64,000 bases of DNA from JAPLNB01 sp964451955 (GCA_964451955.1 CAYVKG010000009.1:21407-85406); one strand, 5' to 3'; positions 54,022 through 63,535 are shown, numbered from the stretch's first letter. The notes: generated by a model from the letters alone, not told the origin. Made by a program: numbers and translations.

Positions 54022-57000
54022 TCAGTAATGAACCACCACCTCCGTCTTCCCACTCATCCCCCTCAGCTCCACCCATTCCTTCTCCGGATCAAACTTCTCA
54101 TACCTCTTCCCGTTCACCTCACAACCCACCATCCTCTTTCCCCCCGGGTGCCGAAACCGCGCCCGAATCACCTTCGGCCCATTACGCGTCGGCGGGTCTA
54201 TCTCCATCCGGATCACGCCCCGCCCAACCTCCGACACCATCTCCATCGACATCGGCCCGAAATACGTCCTCGCATTCGCTATCCCCACCTTCTTCCCATC
54301 CGCCAACCAATACCTCGGCACCGCCGCCCCCAGCCACAACTCCTCCCCCCTCTCCTCCACAAACATCAACCTCAAGAAATACGTCGCATTCGACTCGTCC
54401 GATGACTTGTAATGATCCCCACGCCAATCCCCAATGTTCGGCAACGCGTGCTCCGTCATCATCCGCGTGTCCGGGAAGTAACTCACCGCAAACGCGTTAA
54501 AAAACGCCCTCACATAATGCTTCGCCTCATCCCGCAGCAAATACGCCATCGGATTCTGCAACAAAAACGCCTGCTGCGACACCCCGCCATGGCTGAACCA
54601 CCGCCGCTCAAACTCGCTGTCCGCCAGCTTGTATCCGTACTGCTCCGACAAATACAGATTGTCCTCGTAATCCTTGATAATCCACGTCGCCAGCGCGCTG
54701 TTTGCATCCACCGCCCCCGTGCGAATCAGGTAAATCGCCCCCTCCAGCGTCTCCGTAATCCACCCAAACGACCGCCCACGCCGATGCACATCCGACGGCA
54801 CCTTCGGCACCCAACTTCCGTCTCTCAACCTCACCACCGGCGACCGCCGCATCGCCTCCGTAAACGCCGCCATCATGTCCTTATGATATTCCTTAGCCTC
54901 TCTCACCAGCCGCCTCCCCTCCGGATGCCCCGCCGCCTCAAGCGCCCTGGCTGCATTGTCCATACCCCACCAGCTGAAATTGTTGTTCGACAGCCAAACC
55001 CGCCAATCGCCGATGTCCTCCAAACTCCCCGGCGGAAGCAACCCCTTCTCAATCGCACGCAACGGCGTGCGCTTGGCCTCTTCTATCGTCCTCTTCCGCT
55101 CCCGAATAATCCAATCGCAAGCCTTCACCAACCCCGGCGCCGCGTGCTCAATCCACTTCGCATCCCTCGTATACCAGTAGTGCTCGCCCATGCACCACAA
55201 AACCCACCCATGATGCTGGTTATACCCGCCATGCTCATAGCCCCTCGCCCCGTAGAACATCCCCTCCCTGCTCAAATAGTCCCCCGGCAGCTTCACCGTC
55301 CCCTGATACTTCAGAAACGTCTCCAGCGCCCGCTCCGCCACATCGTGATACCCCCGCCGGTCCAGGTCGCTGATCATCATCGTCGATTCGTTCGAATACA
55401 CTCCATAATGAAACGTCCCCACTTTCGCCATGTACGCGTCCCCACCCACCTCCCTCTCCGTATTGATCAGCAGATGCGACACGTCCGCCTTATAGAAGTC
55501 ATCAACCATGATCTCCGGCGTCAGGATGCGCGTCCCGGCCGATATCCGCGATCGCCAATACTCCTGCACACTCCGCAGCGCATCCTCAAAACCGATTGAA
55601 CGCAACCGCTGCACATCCTCCTCTCGTTCCAGCGTCACGAACGGGATCAACAGGTCCACCGTGCGCTTTGGCTCGTCCGCCGTCAGTGTGGCCTGATACC
55701 TCACCTTCCCGTCCGCATCCTCCACCGCGTATGAGCCGGGCGGATCTTCCGATTTCGCCAACGCTCTCGTCAACCGCCCGTCGCTTGCCGTGATAACATC
55801 CGCCCCCGTCCGCTTCAGACTCTCGGCCTTCCCGTGCCTTGCCCCAAACGCCAGATTCGCTCCCGCGTTCTCGCTCCCCATACGTTCCATCATGATCCGC
55901 ACCAACAACACCATCGGATCATCCGCCTGTACCCGCTGCCCCGCCTCTGGCACGCCGCTCAGTGGCATCACAAACGCCACCTGCCGATACCTCACTCCGC
56001 CCTCCTCCCAAACATTGACGATGATCGGCAGGCATCGGTCCACCAGTTCCCGCTTCACCGTCCCCGACTTCGGCAGCCCAAAGCTGTACCGTATCTCGTC
56101 TCCCTCCCACTTGCACAACGCCGTGTCCTTCCCCTGGATCCGCGAAATCCAGTTCTTGTTGCACACCACATCCCCATTCGCGTCCGACCGGAAATGCTGC
56201 CGCGTCCCCTCAAAACTCAACGGGATATACTGCGGCTTCTTGGCCGGCGTGTCCGCCCACGCCCGCGTCAAGGTCTGCTCCGGCATCACGCTCACCCGCG
56301 AATACAAGTCCATCTTGTTCTCGTCACGCCGGTTCGCCTGCCACTGTTTCTCCGCCCCCACATAAGTCACCGCAGACCCCGCCCGCCTCACCAACACCCC
56401 GAAATCCGGTAGAAAAATATGCCCCCACTTGATCAGATCCCTTGCCGCAAAAGAAAACGTGTCCTCCCCCGCCCGAACCGTCACAATCGTCTCGTCAAAC
56501 GAGTTGTACCCCTTCGGCTCCGCGTACAACACCCGCCCCAACATCCAGTCTCTCCCTGTCGCCGTCGCCGCCGTCAATTGACCATTGAACACCTCGATCT
56601 TCTTGTCATGCCCATGTTGCCGACCCGGAATTGTCCACTGCACCTCGAATTCCATCGTCCGAAGAACCGAATCGGTATAGGCCTCGAACGATTCAATCGC
56701 CGGCAGCACTGCCTTGCCCACAAGCCTGACCTTCATCGTCGTTCGATACGCCGCGTCAAATCCGCCAACATCCTTGAACTCCTTCGCATTGACCGGCGCA
56801 AACGTCCAAGCATATCCGTTCCCCAACGCCTCCACCTTCGCGTCCGCCGCCTTCCACTTTCCCTTGTACCAATCCCCCACATCCAACCACCCCGAACTTC
56901 CCGAACCCGACGGCTCATCCCGCGGTATCCGCCGGTGCGGCCAACCCGACTGCCAGTACTCCACCCGCAAATCCTCCGCCGCCGGCGCTTTCACCCCCTC

Positions 57001-57216
57001 CGCAAATCGCACCACCACGCGTGCAATGTCCCGCTGATCCTCCCAGAATATCCCGAAATCCCGCCCATCTCCCTCCCATCGCATCACCTGCCCAAACGGC
57101 CCAACGTTCATCGCCCCCCCTTCCGCCCCCACCATCACCGGCTTTTGCCGGCTCGCGCACCCGCCTGCCATCACCACCCAGAACAGCACTCCCGACCATG
57201 CCAGAATGCTCCTCAT
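54022..57216 (-). CDS. Large glycosidase-like lipoprotein with alpha/alpha toroid
   Basis: A 1064-residue predicted lipoprotein (lipobox MAGGC, Cys about 20). The N-terminal half is beta-rich with sugar-binding-like strands (RVVVRFAEGVKAPAAEDLRVEYWQSGWPHRR). The C-terminal half (about 590–960) matches an (alpha/alpha)6 toroid of glycoside hydrolases: HDVAERALETFLKYQGTVKLPG, HHGWVLWCMGEHYWYTRDAKWIEHAAPGLVKACDWI and YLSEQYGYKLADSEFERRWFSHGG. A final beta-domain (ERGEELWLGAAVPRYWLADGKKVGIANARTYFG) follows. Catalytic acids cannot be assigned. ATG 57216 has GGAGGAG upstream. Confidence 0.82.
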   Translation of the reverse strand: MRSILAWSGVLFWVVMAGGCASRQKPVMVGAEGGAMNVGPFGQVMRWEGDGRDFGIFWEDQRDIARVVVRFAEGVKAPAAEDLRVEYWQSGWPHRRIPRDEPSGSGSSGWLDVGDWYKGKWKAADAKVEALGNGYAWTFAPVNAKEFKDVGGFDAAYRTTMKVRLVGKAVLPAIESFEAYTDSVLRTMEFEVQWTIPGRQHGHDKKIEVFNGQLTAATATGRDWMLGRVLYAEPKGYNSFDETIVTVRAGEDTFSFAARDLIKWGHIFLPDFGVLVRRAGSAVTYVGAEKQWQANRRDENKMDLYSRVSVMPEQTLTRAWADTPAKKPQYIPLSFEGTRQHFRSDANGDVVCNKNWISRIQGKDTALCKWEGDEIRYSFGLPKSGTVKRELVDRCLPIIVNVWEEGGVRYRQVAFVMPLSGVPEAGQRVQADDPMVLLVRIMMERMGSENAGANLAFGARHGKAESLKRTGADVITASDGRLTRALAKSEDPPGSYAVEDADGKVRYQATLTADEPKRTVDLLIPFVTLEREEDVQRLRSIGFEDALRSVQEYWRSRISAGTRILTPEIMVDDFYKADVSHLLINTEREVGGDAYMAKVGTFHYGVYSNESTMMISDLDRRGYHDVAERALETFLKYQGTVKLPGDYLSREGMFYGARGYEHGGYNQHHGWVLWCMGEHYWYTRDAKWIEHAAPGLVKACDWIIRERKRTIEEAKRTPLRAIEKGLLPPGSLEDIGDWRVWLSNNNFSWWGMDNAARALEAAGHPEGRRLVREAKEYHKDMMAAFTEAMRRSPVVRLRDGSWVPKVPSDVHRRGRSFGWITETLEGAIYLIRTGAVDANSALATWIIKDYEDNLYLSEQYGYKLADSEFERRWFSHGGVSQQAFLLQNPMAYLLRDEAKHYVRAFFNAFAVSYFPDTRMMTEHALPNIGDWRGDHYKSSDESNATYFLRLMFVEERGEELWLGAAVPRYWLADGKKVGIANARTYFGPMSMEMVSEVGRGVIRMEIDPPTRNGPKVIRARFRHPGGKRMVGCEVNGKRYEKFDPEKEWVELRGMSGKTEVVVHY

Positions 57217-57318
57217 GACTCCTCCAGTCCCGCCGCGCCCGGACGTTGTTCCGACCATCCTCTCCAGTGTATCAAAACGGCCCCGCCAACGCCCCTGCAT
57301 CACGCCCACCGCGCATGC

Positions 57319-57348
57319 AAAAGGCCCGCGGGCACTTGCCCGTGGGCC
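57319..57348 (-). terminator. Intrinsic terminator after the GGDEF gene
   Basis: On the minus strand a 12-base-pair stem with one mismatch (57348–57337 with 57334–57323) ends in a TTTT run (57322–57319). It begins 26 bases past the GGDEF stop and closes the kinase–receiver–cyclase operon. Confidence 0.65.
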
Positions 57349-57373
57349 TCCATTTCACTCAATCGTGTTGCAA

Positions 57374-58375
57374 CTACGCCACCTTGGCCTCCGGCATCGC
57401 GTCTTCGGCGCCGATCGTCCGGTTGCGACCCGCTTCCTTCGCCTTGTACAGCGACGCGTCCGCCATCGCAACCAACTGGTCCGCGTGCGGCGGCAGCTGC
57501 TTCCTCAACGACGCAACACCCGCCGACATGCCAATCCCATTCGCGCTCCGCAAAAGCGACATCGTCGCGGCGCAAAATTGCTCCCGAATGCGCCCCACCA
57601 CACCGACCGCCTCGGTTCGGTCCGCGTGCGGAAGCAGCAACACAAACTCATCCCCGCCGTACCGTGCCGCAACGTCCATTCGACGCAAATTCGCCTTGAT
57701 CACTTTCCCCGCCAGCACCAAAATCTGATCCCCCACCTGGTGACCGTGTGTGTCATTGATCTTCTTGTACCCGTCCAGATCAATCATCACGCACGACAGG
57801 TCCTTCTCGTACCGCTGAGCTTCCGCGAACAACTGATCCAGCAAATGACTGAAGTGCCGACGATTGTACAGCCCCGTCAATGGATCGGTCGCCGCCATCT
57901 CCTCCACTCGCTTCAGCGACTCCTGCAACTGAACGTTCCGCTCACGCAACGCCAACGCCGCCGCCTCCAGTTCCTTCCGCAGCGACTCGTTCTCCCGCTT
58001 GATCTTCGCCAGCGTCAGATTCTTCTCCACCACCAGCGGGATCGTCAGAAGATACTCCCCAAACTTCACCACGTAATCGCTCGCGCCCCTCCGCACCGCC
58101 TCGGCCGCAATCGTCCCGACGTTCTCCCCGGTCACCATCAGCACCGGCGTGTCACATCGCGAGGCAATCTCGGCCAGCACTTCCATGCCGCTGCCATCCG
58201 GCAGATTGTAATCGCACAAAATCAGATCAAATGCCCCCACATCCTGCGCCATCGCCTCCTTCCGCGATTGCACGCCCACAACGGTCCCCCTGCCGAAGTG
58301 GTCCTCCAACGTCTCACGCATCAGATCCAACTGATCCGCGTCGTCCTCGATAATGAGTAATTTAAGCTTCTCCAC
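57374..58375 (-). CDS. Receiver–GGDEF response regulator (diguanylate cyclase)
   Basis: A 333-residue response regulator. Receiver at 1–120: IIEDDA, acceptor Asp55 in LILCDYNLPDG, Thr82, Lys104. A coiled coil (120–160) leads into GGDEF at 164–320. The active motif is GGDEF (240–244), so it should make c-di-GMP. The allosteric I-site RxxD lies at 231–234 exactly five residues upstream, so it should be product-inhibited. The start is GTG 58375 (AAGGG upstream). It is the third gene of an operon with the two upstream genes. Confidence 0.92.
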   Translation of the reverse strand: MEKLKLLIIEDDADQLDLMRETLEDHFGRGTVVGVQSRKEAMAQDVGAFDLILCDYNLPDGSGMEVLAEIASRCDTPVLMVTGENVGTIAAEAVRRGASDYVVKFGEYLLTIPLVVEKNLTLAKIKRENESLRKELEAAALALRERNVQLQESLKRVEEMAATDPLTGLYNRRHFSHLLDQLFAEAQRYEKDLSCVMIDLDGYKKINDTHGHQVGDQILVLAGKVIKANLRRMDVAARYGGDEFVLLLPHADRTEAVGVVGRIREQFCAATMSLLRSANGIGMSAGVASLRKQLPPHADQLVAMADASLYKAKEAGRNRTIGAEDAMPEAKVA

Positions 58376-58531
58376 TGGCCCGACCCTTCGCCTATAAGCT
58401 CCAACCGGAATGCTCCGTCCCTACCGATGAACTACGATATCTTGCACCCTCAGGCAAACGTCTCTCTTCGCTGCAGTCCATTTCGATTCTCCAGTTTGCC
58501 ATCACCTGTTTACCCGCTGCTTCCGCTCCCG

Positions 58532-58999
58532 CTAGCGACGACACTCCGCTGCCGCCAGGTGGTGCTGCGGATATTGGTGAATCATCATCCAGTAATTCGT
58601 ACTCGCCAAGACCGTCTTCAAGAACTGCTCCGCATTGGCAGGCTTGATCGTGTAGCTGTTGGCCCCGTTCCGCGCCGCCAATTCCATCTGCGCCTCGTCG
58701 CATACGCCCGTCATCATCACGACCGGGATCTGCCGATGTTCCGGCGAACTCTTGATCGTCGTCAAAACCTCCAGCCCGGACATCCCCGGCATCTCAATGT
58801 CCAGGTAAATCAGGCCCGGCCGCGGCGCGCCATCGAATTTGCCCCGCTGAAATACGAAATCCAACGCATCCCGCCCGTTCGCCGCCTCATGAATGTGGTT
58901 GGCGATCTTGCATTCGGATATCGCCTCCTTGATCAGCAGCCGGCAGTCTGGGTCGTCGTCAACCAGCAGAATCGTTATCGGCTCGCCAGCTTTCGGCAT
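58532..58999 (-). CDS. CheY-like single-domain response regulator
   Basis: A 155-residue receiver of the Rcp1 type (longer beta4 loop). Acid pair Asp14/Asp15 (VDDDP), acceptor Asp67 in IYLDIEMPG, Thr97 and Lys119 complete the active site. There is no output domain, so it relays phosphate or binds a partner. It lies between the membrane histidine kinase upstream (54-base gap) and the receiver–GGDEF gene downstream. AGGAG precedes ATG 58999. Confidence 0.88.
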   Translation of the reverse strand: MPKAGEPITILLVDDDPDCRLLIKEAISECKIANHIHEAANGRDALDFVFQRGKFDGAPRPGLIYLDIEMPGMSGLEVLTTIKSSPEHRQIPVVMMTGVCDEAQMELAARNGANSYTIKPANAEQFLKTVLASTNYWMMIHQYPQHHLAAAECRR

Positions 59000-59053
59000 G
59001 ACTCTGCACTCCTGTAACTCCGGAATACTCAACATTCTCCGCTCCAGTCCCCC

Positions 59054-60796
59054 TCAAGCAGCGTCCGCCACCGATGCGGCGTCCGCACAGGACCCTTCCT
59101 TGTTTTCCTCGGATGCCTGCCGGGCATTGGCCGGCATCGTAAAGCGAAACGTGCTGCCTTTGCCCAACTCGCTCTCAACCCAGATCCGCCCCCCGTGCGT
59201 CTCCACAATGCTCTTGACGCTCGCCAAACCCACGCCCTTCCCGCCAACATTCATCTCCGCCGAATTCCTTCCTCGGCGAAACACGTAGAAGACTTTCGGC
59301 AGATCCTCTTTGTCTATGCCAATCCCCGTGTCTTTCACACTGAATTCGACCTGATTCCCGCTTGTGAAACATCCAATCCGGATCCGGCGAGTGGGTCCCT
59401 CGCCCATGTACTTGATTGCATTGTCAATCAGGTTCTGAAACACCTGCCGCATCCGGGACTTCTCACAGCAAATCGACGGCAGCGGGCCCTCGATCTCCAG
59501 CGAGATGCGTCTTTGCCTCAGGTCGCTCTCAAACATCCCCCCGACCTCTCGCACCATCGCGTCGAGGTCGACCATCTCCATTTTCTGCCGCCGCGTCCTG
59601 ATCCTTGACAGTTCCAACAACTCCCCAATGAGATTCGTCTCAATCTCGACGTTCTTCTGGATGCGCTCGAGACGATGAATGATGTCTTCGTCGAACTTCG
59701 CGCGGTTCTTCATGAGCAGCATGGTGGCCATGCCGCCGATGTTGCGAAGGGGCGCGTTCAGGTCGTGGGAGACGGCGCGGAGGAAATCCTCCTTTTCGGC
59801 CATTTCGGAGGATAGTCGTTTGTTCATGGACTCCAGTTCGGAAGTCCTTCGGCGGACCTTTTCTTCGAGACTGCGGTTGGCCTCGGCGAGATTGCTGTTG
59901 GCGACCTGCAAGTCAATCTGGTTCTGGCGGATGCGTCTGGCCATTTCGTTGAAGGACCTTGCGAGCATTCCAATCTCGTCGGGTCGGTTGGTGGCGACGC
60001 GGGCCTCGTAGTCGCCGCCGGCGATGCGGTTGGTCGCCTCGACGAGTTGGCGGATAGGCAGGAAGATGCGGTGCACCAGGCCGGAAGCGAGGGGCAGGCA
60101 TGCCAGGAAGATGAGGACGCCCATGGCGACGCCAAGGAAGCTGACGCGTTGCAGGCTGGCTTCTTCGGCGTTCTGGGAGACGCCGACGGTGACGAAACCG
60201 AGCAATCGGGAGGTTGTGGCGTCGGCGACGGGCGTCGGGTTGGAGGAGGCGGGTGAGGATCGCGGGTCATGTTTTCCGTAGACTTCCAGGACTGGGGCGG
60301 TCAGTTGGAGGAACGAGCCGAGGGTTGGCAGTTGTCGGCGGGAGACCTGCATGAGGCGTTGGGTGTTGGTGGTGAATTGGGCCAGGTCCCGTGATCCATG
60401 GCTGCCGTAGTCGGGATCGCGGCAGGCGACGGCGAGTGTTTGGCCGGCGGGGTTATGGAAGGCGACGAGGACGATATTGCGGCTTCGGAGGAGGTCACGG
60501 CCGAGGCGGTGGAGTTCGGGGACGTTATTGAGTTCATAGGGTGTTTCGGCGGCGAGCGCGAGGGTATGGGCGAGTTGTCGGGCCTGTTCGCCGAGGATAT
60601 CGGAGAGGGCTTCGCGGCTCTGTCTGACGAAGAGGAAGCAGGCGACGGCGAGCGCGAGGAGGAGGAGGAGGCAGAAGCTGAGGATGAGTTTCCCTTGGAG
60701 GCCAAGGTAACGTTGCCAGACGGAGGGAACGGAGTTGTCCTGATCCGCGGGCCCTGGCTGTGCGCCCGGAGGGAGTTGTGTGAGCGACGCTGTCAT
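59054..60796 (-). CDS. Membrane histidine kinase with HAMP domain
   Basis: A 580-residue sensor kinase. TM1 about 36–58, a periplasmic sensor of about 160 residues (59–217), TM2 218–240, HAMP 240–295 (PIRQLVEATNRIAGGDYEARV), coiled coil, HisKA with His344 (RAVSHDLNAPLRN), HATPase 430–560 (FQNLIDNAIKY N-box, DTGIGI, GGKGVGLASVKSIV). The periplasmic ligand is unknown. Downstream are a single-domain receiver and a receiver–GGDEF cyclase, so c-di-GMP control is the likely output. No strong ribosome binding site precedes ATG 60796. A sharp strand-composition switch lies within this gene near 59.7 kb. Confidence 0.93.
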   Translation of the reverse strand: MTASLTQLPPGAQPGPADQDNSVPSVWQRYLGLQGKLILSFCLLLLLALAVACFLFVRQSREALSDILGEQARQLAHTLALAAETPYELNNVPELHRLGRDLLRSRNIVLVAFHNPAGQTLAVACRDPDYGSHGSRDLAQFTTNTQRLMQVSRRQLPTLGSFLQLTAPVLEVYGKHDPRSSPASSNPTPVADATTSRLLGFVTVGVSQNAEEASLQRVSFLGVAMGVLIFLACLPLASGLVHRIFLPIRQLVEATNRIAGGDYEARVATNRPDEIGMLARSFNEMARRIRQNQIDLQVANSNLAEANRSLEEKVRRRTSELESMNKRLSSEMAEKEDFLRAVSHDLNAPLRNIGGMATMLLMKNRAKFDEDIIHRLERIQKNVEIETNLIGELLELSRIRTRRQKMEMVDLDAMVREVGGMFESDLRQRRISLEIEGPLPSICCEKSRMRQVFQNLIDNAIKYMGEGPTRRIRIGCFTSGNQVEFSVKDTGIGIDKEDLPKVFYVFRRGRNSAEMNVGGKGVGLASVKSIVETHGGRIWVESELGKGSTFRFTMPANARQASEENKEGSCADAASVADAA

Positions 60797-60981
60797 GTGA
60801 GGAGCGGCCGTTTGGGGCTCCAGTCACTTCATCGTCGCGTACTGAGGGTGCCTTAACTGGGATGCGGATGCGTCGCGGCAGTGTGGGGGAGCGCATAGCG
60901 GATGACAGGTGAGGTTGCGGGGTCTTATGGGACGTGCGGACGGGTTTGGGGGGGCCAGTGAGGGCAAGTTTGCGATATTTC

Positions 60982-62148
60982 TCAAGGTCTGATTTTGAGG
61001 TCTTTGAGGGCCTCTTCGACGGCGAGGGTAGCGAAGCCCGTAGCGATGTCGGGGTTATCTTCCATCCACTTTTTGTCGCCGACGAAGCTGCCATTGTCCT
61101 TTTGGAGGGAAGCGAGTTTATCGATCAGTTCGACGCGCCAATCATGTTTATTGCCTTGGGGGTCGGTGATGATGGGTTGGCCATAGGCATGGAGGGCACG
61201 TGCGAGGGTGATGTAGTAGTAGAAGAGGCCATATTGGGCGTTACCGGGGTCGCCGGCGCGCATGCCGGGGTTTTCATCGAGGGTCCAGTTATTGGAGATC
61301 CAATTCCAGGCGGCCTTGACGCGGGGGTCGTCCTTGGTGAGGCCGCAATAGATGTAGCTTTTGAGCATGGCGTAGGTCATGGAGCCATAGGATCGGAGCA
61401 TGCGTTTTCCGTCGGCGCCGGTGTACTCGCCGGCGGCGGACTCGCCGTTGTTGGCAGGGGTGTAGACGGCGCCGCCGTCGTTACCGGCCCATTTCTGGTC
61501 GTTGGTTTCGGAGAGATTCTGCATGCGGCTGACGAACTTGAGGGCGGCTTTGAAGGCGGGGTCGTCCTGGTTGAGGCCGGCATCGTGGAGGGCCTCGATC
61601 ATGAGTTGGGTATTGGAGCCATCGGGTCGGGAGTGGGTGCCATAACCTGCGCCGCCATACCAGGGGTTGTTGATGTCGATTTGTTTTTCGCCTTTTGGTC
61701 CGGCGGCGATGGTATCGGTCCACTGGAGGCTTTTGAGGTATGCGACGGCCTTATCGAGGTGGGGTTTGAAAGCCGGTTCGTCAACGGCGGCGAGGGCGCT
61801 GATCGCGATGGCGGTGTTGTAGTTGGCGAGCATATCTTTGTAGATTCCGCCGTCGGCCCACTGATAGGTGAGGAGTTTGTCGTAGCCTTTTTTGACGAAG
61901 TCGGATTTGAGGGAGTAATTGGGATTTTGGACGATGGCGCGGAGGGCGATGGCGGTGACGGCCGGTGGAACGCGTTCAGCCTGCCAGGAGCCATCGGGTT
62001 TTTGGGAGGATTTGAGGTAGGCGATAGCGCGATCGACAACGGCCTGTCCCTTTGCGGCGGCATCTTTGGTATCGGCGGCGAGGACGACAGCGGAAGAAGC
62101 GTAGAGGGCGATGGCGATCACAGAGAGTAGGCAAGGGGTACGGTTCAT
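60982..62148 (-). CDS. Secreted squalene-cyclase/prenyltransferase-fold repeat protein
   Basis: A 388-residue protein with a signal peptide (residues 1–24). The body has alpha/alpha repeats of the terpene-cyclase/prenyltransferase type (for example AVVDRAIAYLKSSQKPDGSWQ, AVAYLKSLQWTD, IDKLASLQKDNGSFVGDKKW), each with a QxxDGSW-like turn. The catalytic DXDD of squalene cyclases is not seen, so it may be a structural or binding protein rather than a cyclase. AAGGA precedes ATG 62148. Divergent from the VOC gene. Confidence 0.83.
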   Translation of the reverse strand: MNRTPCLLSVIAIALYASSAVVLAADTKDAAAKGQAVVDRAIAYLKSSQKPDGSWQAERVPPAVTAIALRAIVQNPNYSLKSDFVKKGYDKLLTYQWADGGIYKDMLANYNTAIAISALAAVDEPAFKPHLDKAVAYLKSLQWTDTIAAGPKGEKQIDINNPWYGGAGYGTHSRPDGSNTQLMIEALHDAGLNQDDPAFKAALKFVSRMQNLSETNDQKWAGNDGGAVYTPANNGESAAGEYTGADGKRMLRSYGSMTYAMLKSYIYCGLTKDDPRVKAAWNWISNNWTLDENPGMRAGDPGNAQYGLFYYYITLARALHAYGQPIITDPQGNKHDWRVELIDKLASLQKDNGSFVGDKKWMEDNPDIATGFATLAVEEALKDLKIRP

Positions 62149-62386
62149 GATATTTTCCTTCAATTGTCGCGTGTTCGGACGATGGAGGCACAATCGGGTC
62201 GGATTGTAGCACCAGCGGTTTTAGCCGATGGCTCGTCGGGCGCTTACCTTCATATAAACTCTTAGTAATGCGGGCGTTGAGGGGGCTGCAAAGTTTGCAG
62301 GATTTGTGAGGTGCGGTTGGGGAGATGGCGAGGGCATGGTGTGCCCTGTTCTGTGGGCGTCGGGGACGTTAAGGTAAGCGGCAATC

Positions 62387-62842
62387 ATGTCGGAGTCTGA
62401 GCGCATAGAGGTTGAGGCCAAGGGTGGCTCGGTGGAGGCAACGGCGAAGGACAAGCGGCCGAAGATGCCGGAGCCGTTGCCGGTGCGTCTGATCGCGGTA
62501 GCGGATGTGGGGTTGCCGGGACGTGCGGGTTGCGAGGAGGCGATGGACAAGCTGTATGTGGGGCTGCTGGGATTTGTGAGGGATCGGAGTGAGGCTGGGC
62601 TGGTATACCAGTCGGAGACGTATCGGCTGTGCTTTGCGTTGGTGGAGGGGCTGATTGTGCGGGAGGTATATCGGCCGGCGCAGATTGAGGTGGGGTCGCT
62701 GGCGGAGTTGGAGTTGAAGCTGGTGGAGGCGGGGATCGAATACACGCGGCAGAGGGGGTTGATACCTGGGTCGGAGTGTCTGGTGCTGATGGACCCATCG
62801 GGGAATTGGCTGGAGATCACGGAGCGTCGTGAGGTGATGTGA
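62387..62842 (+). CDS. VOC-fold (glyoxalase-like) protein
   Basis: A 151-residue protein with a charged N-terminal tail followed by a single VOC/glyoxalase-type module: LYVGLLGFV after a helix and LVLMDPSGNWLEITE near the C-terminus. Metal ligands are not certain. Such proteins act as dimers on small-molecule substrates or bind antibiotics; the substrate here is unknown. AAGG lies about 13 bases upstream of ATG 62387. Confidence 0.75.
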   Translation: MSESERIEVEAKGGSVEATAKDKRPKMPEPLPVRLIAVADVGLPGRAGCEEAMDKLYVGLLGFVRDRSEAGLVYQSETYRLCFALVEGLIVREVYRPAQIEVGSLAELELKLVEAGIEYTRQRGLIPGSECLVLMDPSGNWLEITERREVM

Positions 62843-63010
62843 GGCGGGGACGAATGTGGGGTACTTGGGGGCGGGGTGTGGGGTGGGGTGAGCGGGATTC
62901 GAGGTCGGAGCGGGAGGAAGGGGCGGGGAACGAGGGATAGAGTGGGTCTTTGTCTCAAGTTATTAGTTTGTCGTTGGTTAACCAGAGCTAGAGGCGTTTG
63001 AGAAGCGGCA

Positions 63011-63070
63011 GAAAGCGACGAAAAGCGACGAAAAGCGACAAAAACCGACCGAAAGCGACGTGAAGGGACG
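63011..63070. repeat. Six 10-base tandem repeats
   Basis: Units read GAAAGCGACG, AAAAGCGACG, AAAAGCGACA, AAAACCGACC, GAAAGCGACG, TGAAGGGACG. The spacing is exactly 10 bases, one helical turn, so all copies face the same side of DNA. Iteron-like or protein-binding array; not coding. Confidence 0.8.
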
Positions 63071-63119
63071 GGGTAGGAAGGTAAAGGGGCCGGGAGGGAA
63101 TGGACGGAAGGGAGGGCAA

Positions 63120-63167
63120 GTGATTGAGGTCCGAGCGCGAAGTCCCCTCCCTGGCCTGGCCCGCGAG
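63120..63167 (+). repeat. Copy 1 of a 48-base imperfect direct repeat
   Basis: Matches 63488–63535 with 7 mismatches in 48 bases. It is followed by a short palindrome (CCCGCG…CGCGGG at about 63160–63175) and a GA-rich tail resembling that of copy 2. Confidence 0.75.
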
Positions 63168-63487
63168 TACGCGGGAGAAGAAGGCGGTGGGAAGGGTGGG
63201 CCACGGTCATGCGCATAACAATCCTCCTCTATATAGGGGCGCGTTTGCGCGGGAATGGCGGGTTTGGCGCAGCGCGAAATGGGAGAAGTGAGGATTTCCT
63301 AGGGAAGTGGAGAGAAGATTTTTTTATTTTTACCGATGGCGCAGCGCTGGATTTAGTAGAAGGTTGCTATTTGGGTGCCGCGAGGGGGAATGGTCGTCGG
63401 GAGTCGGGAGGGAGGTGGCGGAAGTGGACGGGTGTTGGCGAGGTTGCGAGCGGTTGTTGGGGCGGTGGTGGAGGGTGACGGGGGTGG

Positions 63488-63535
63488 GTGATTGAGGGCC
63501 GGGCGTGAAGCCCCCTGCCTGCCTTGGCCCGCGAG
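63488..63535 (+). repeat. Copy 2 of a 48-base imperfect direct repeat
   Basis: Matches 63120–63167 with 7 mismatches in 48 bases, 368 bases apart. The following palindrome is weaker here (CCCGC…GCGGG). Confidence 0.75.

Noticed and set aside
62221..63216. A 331-codon minus-strand open frame
   Set aside because: Very Pro/Ser/Thr-rich, low complexity, crosses the VOC gene and the repeat region; it is a result of the G-rich + strand.
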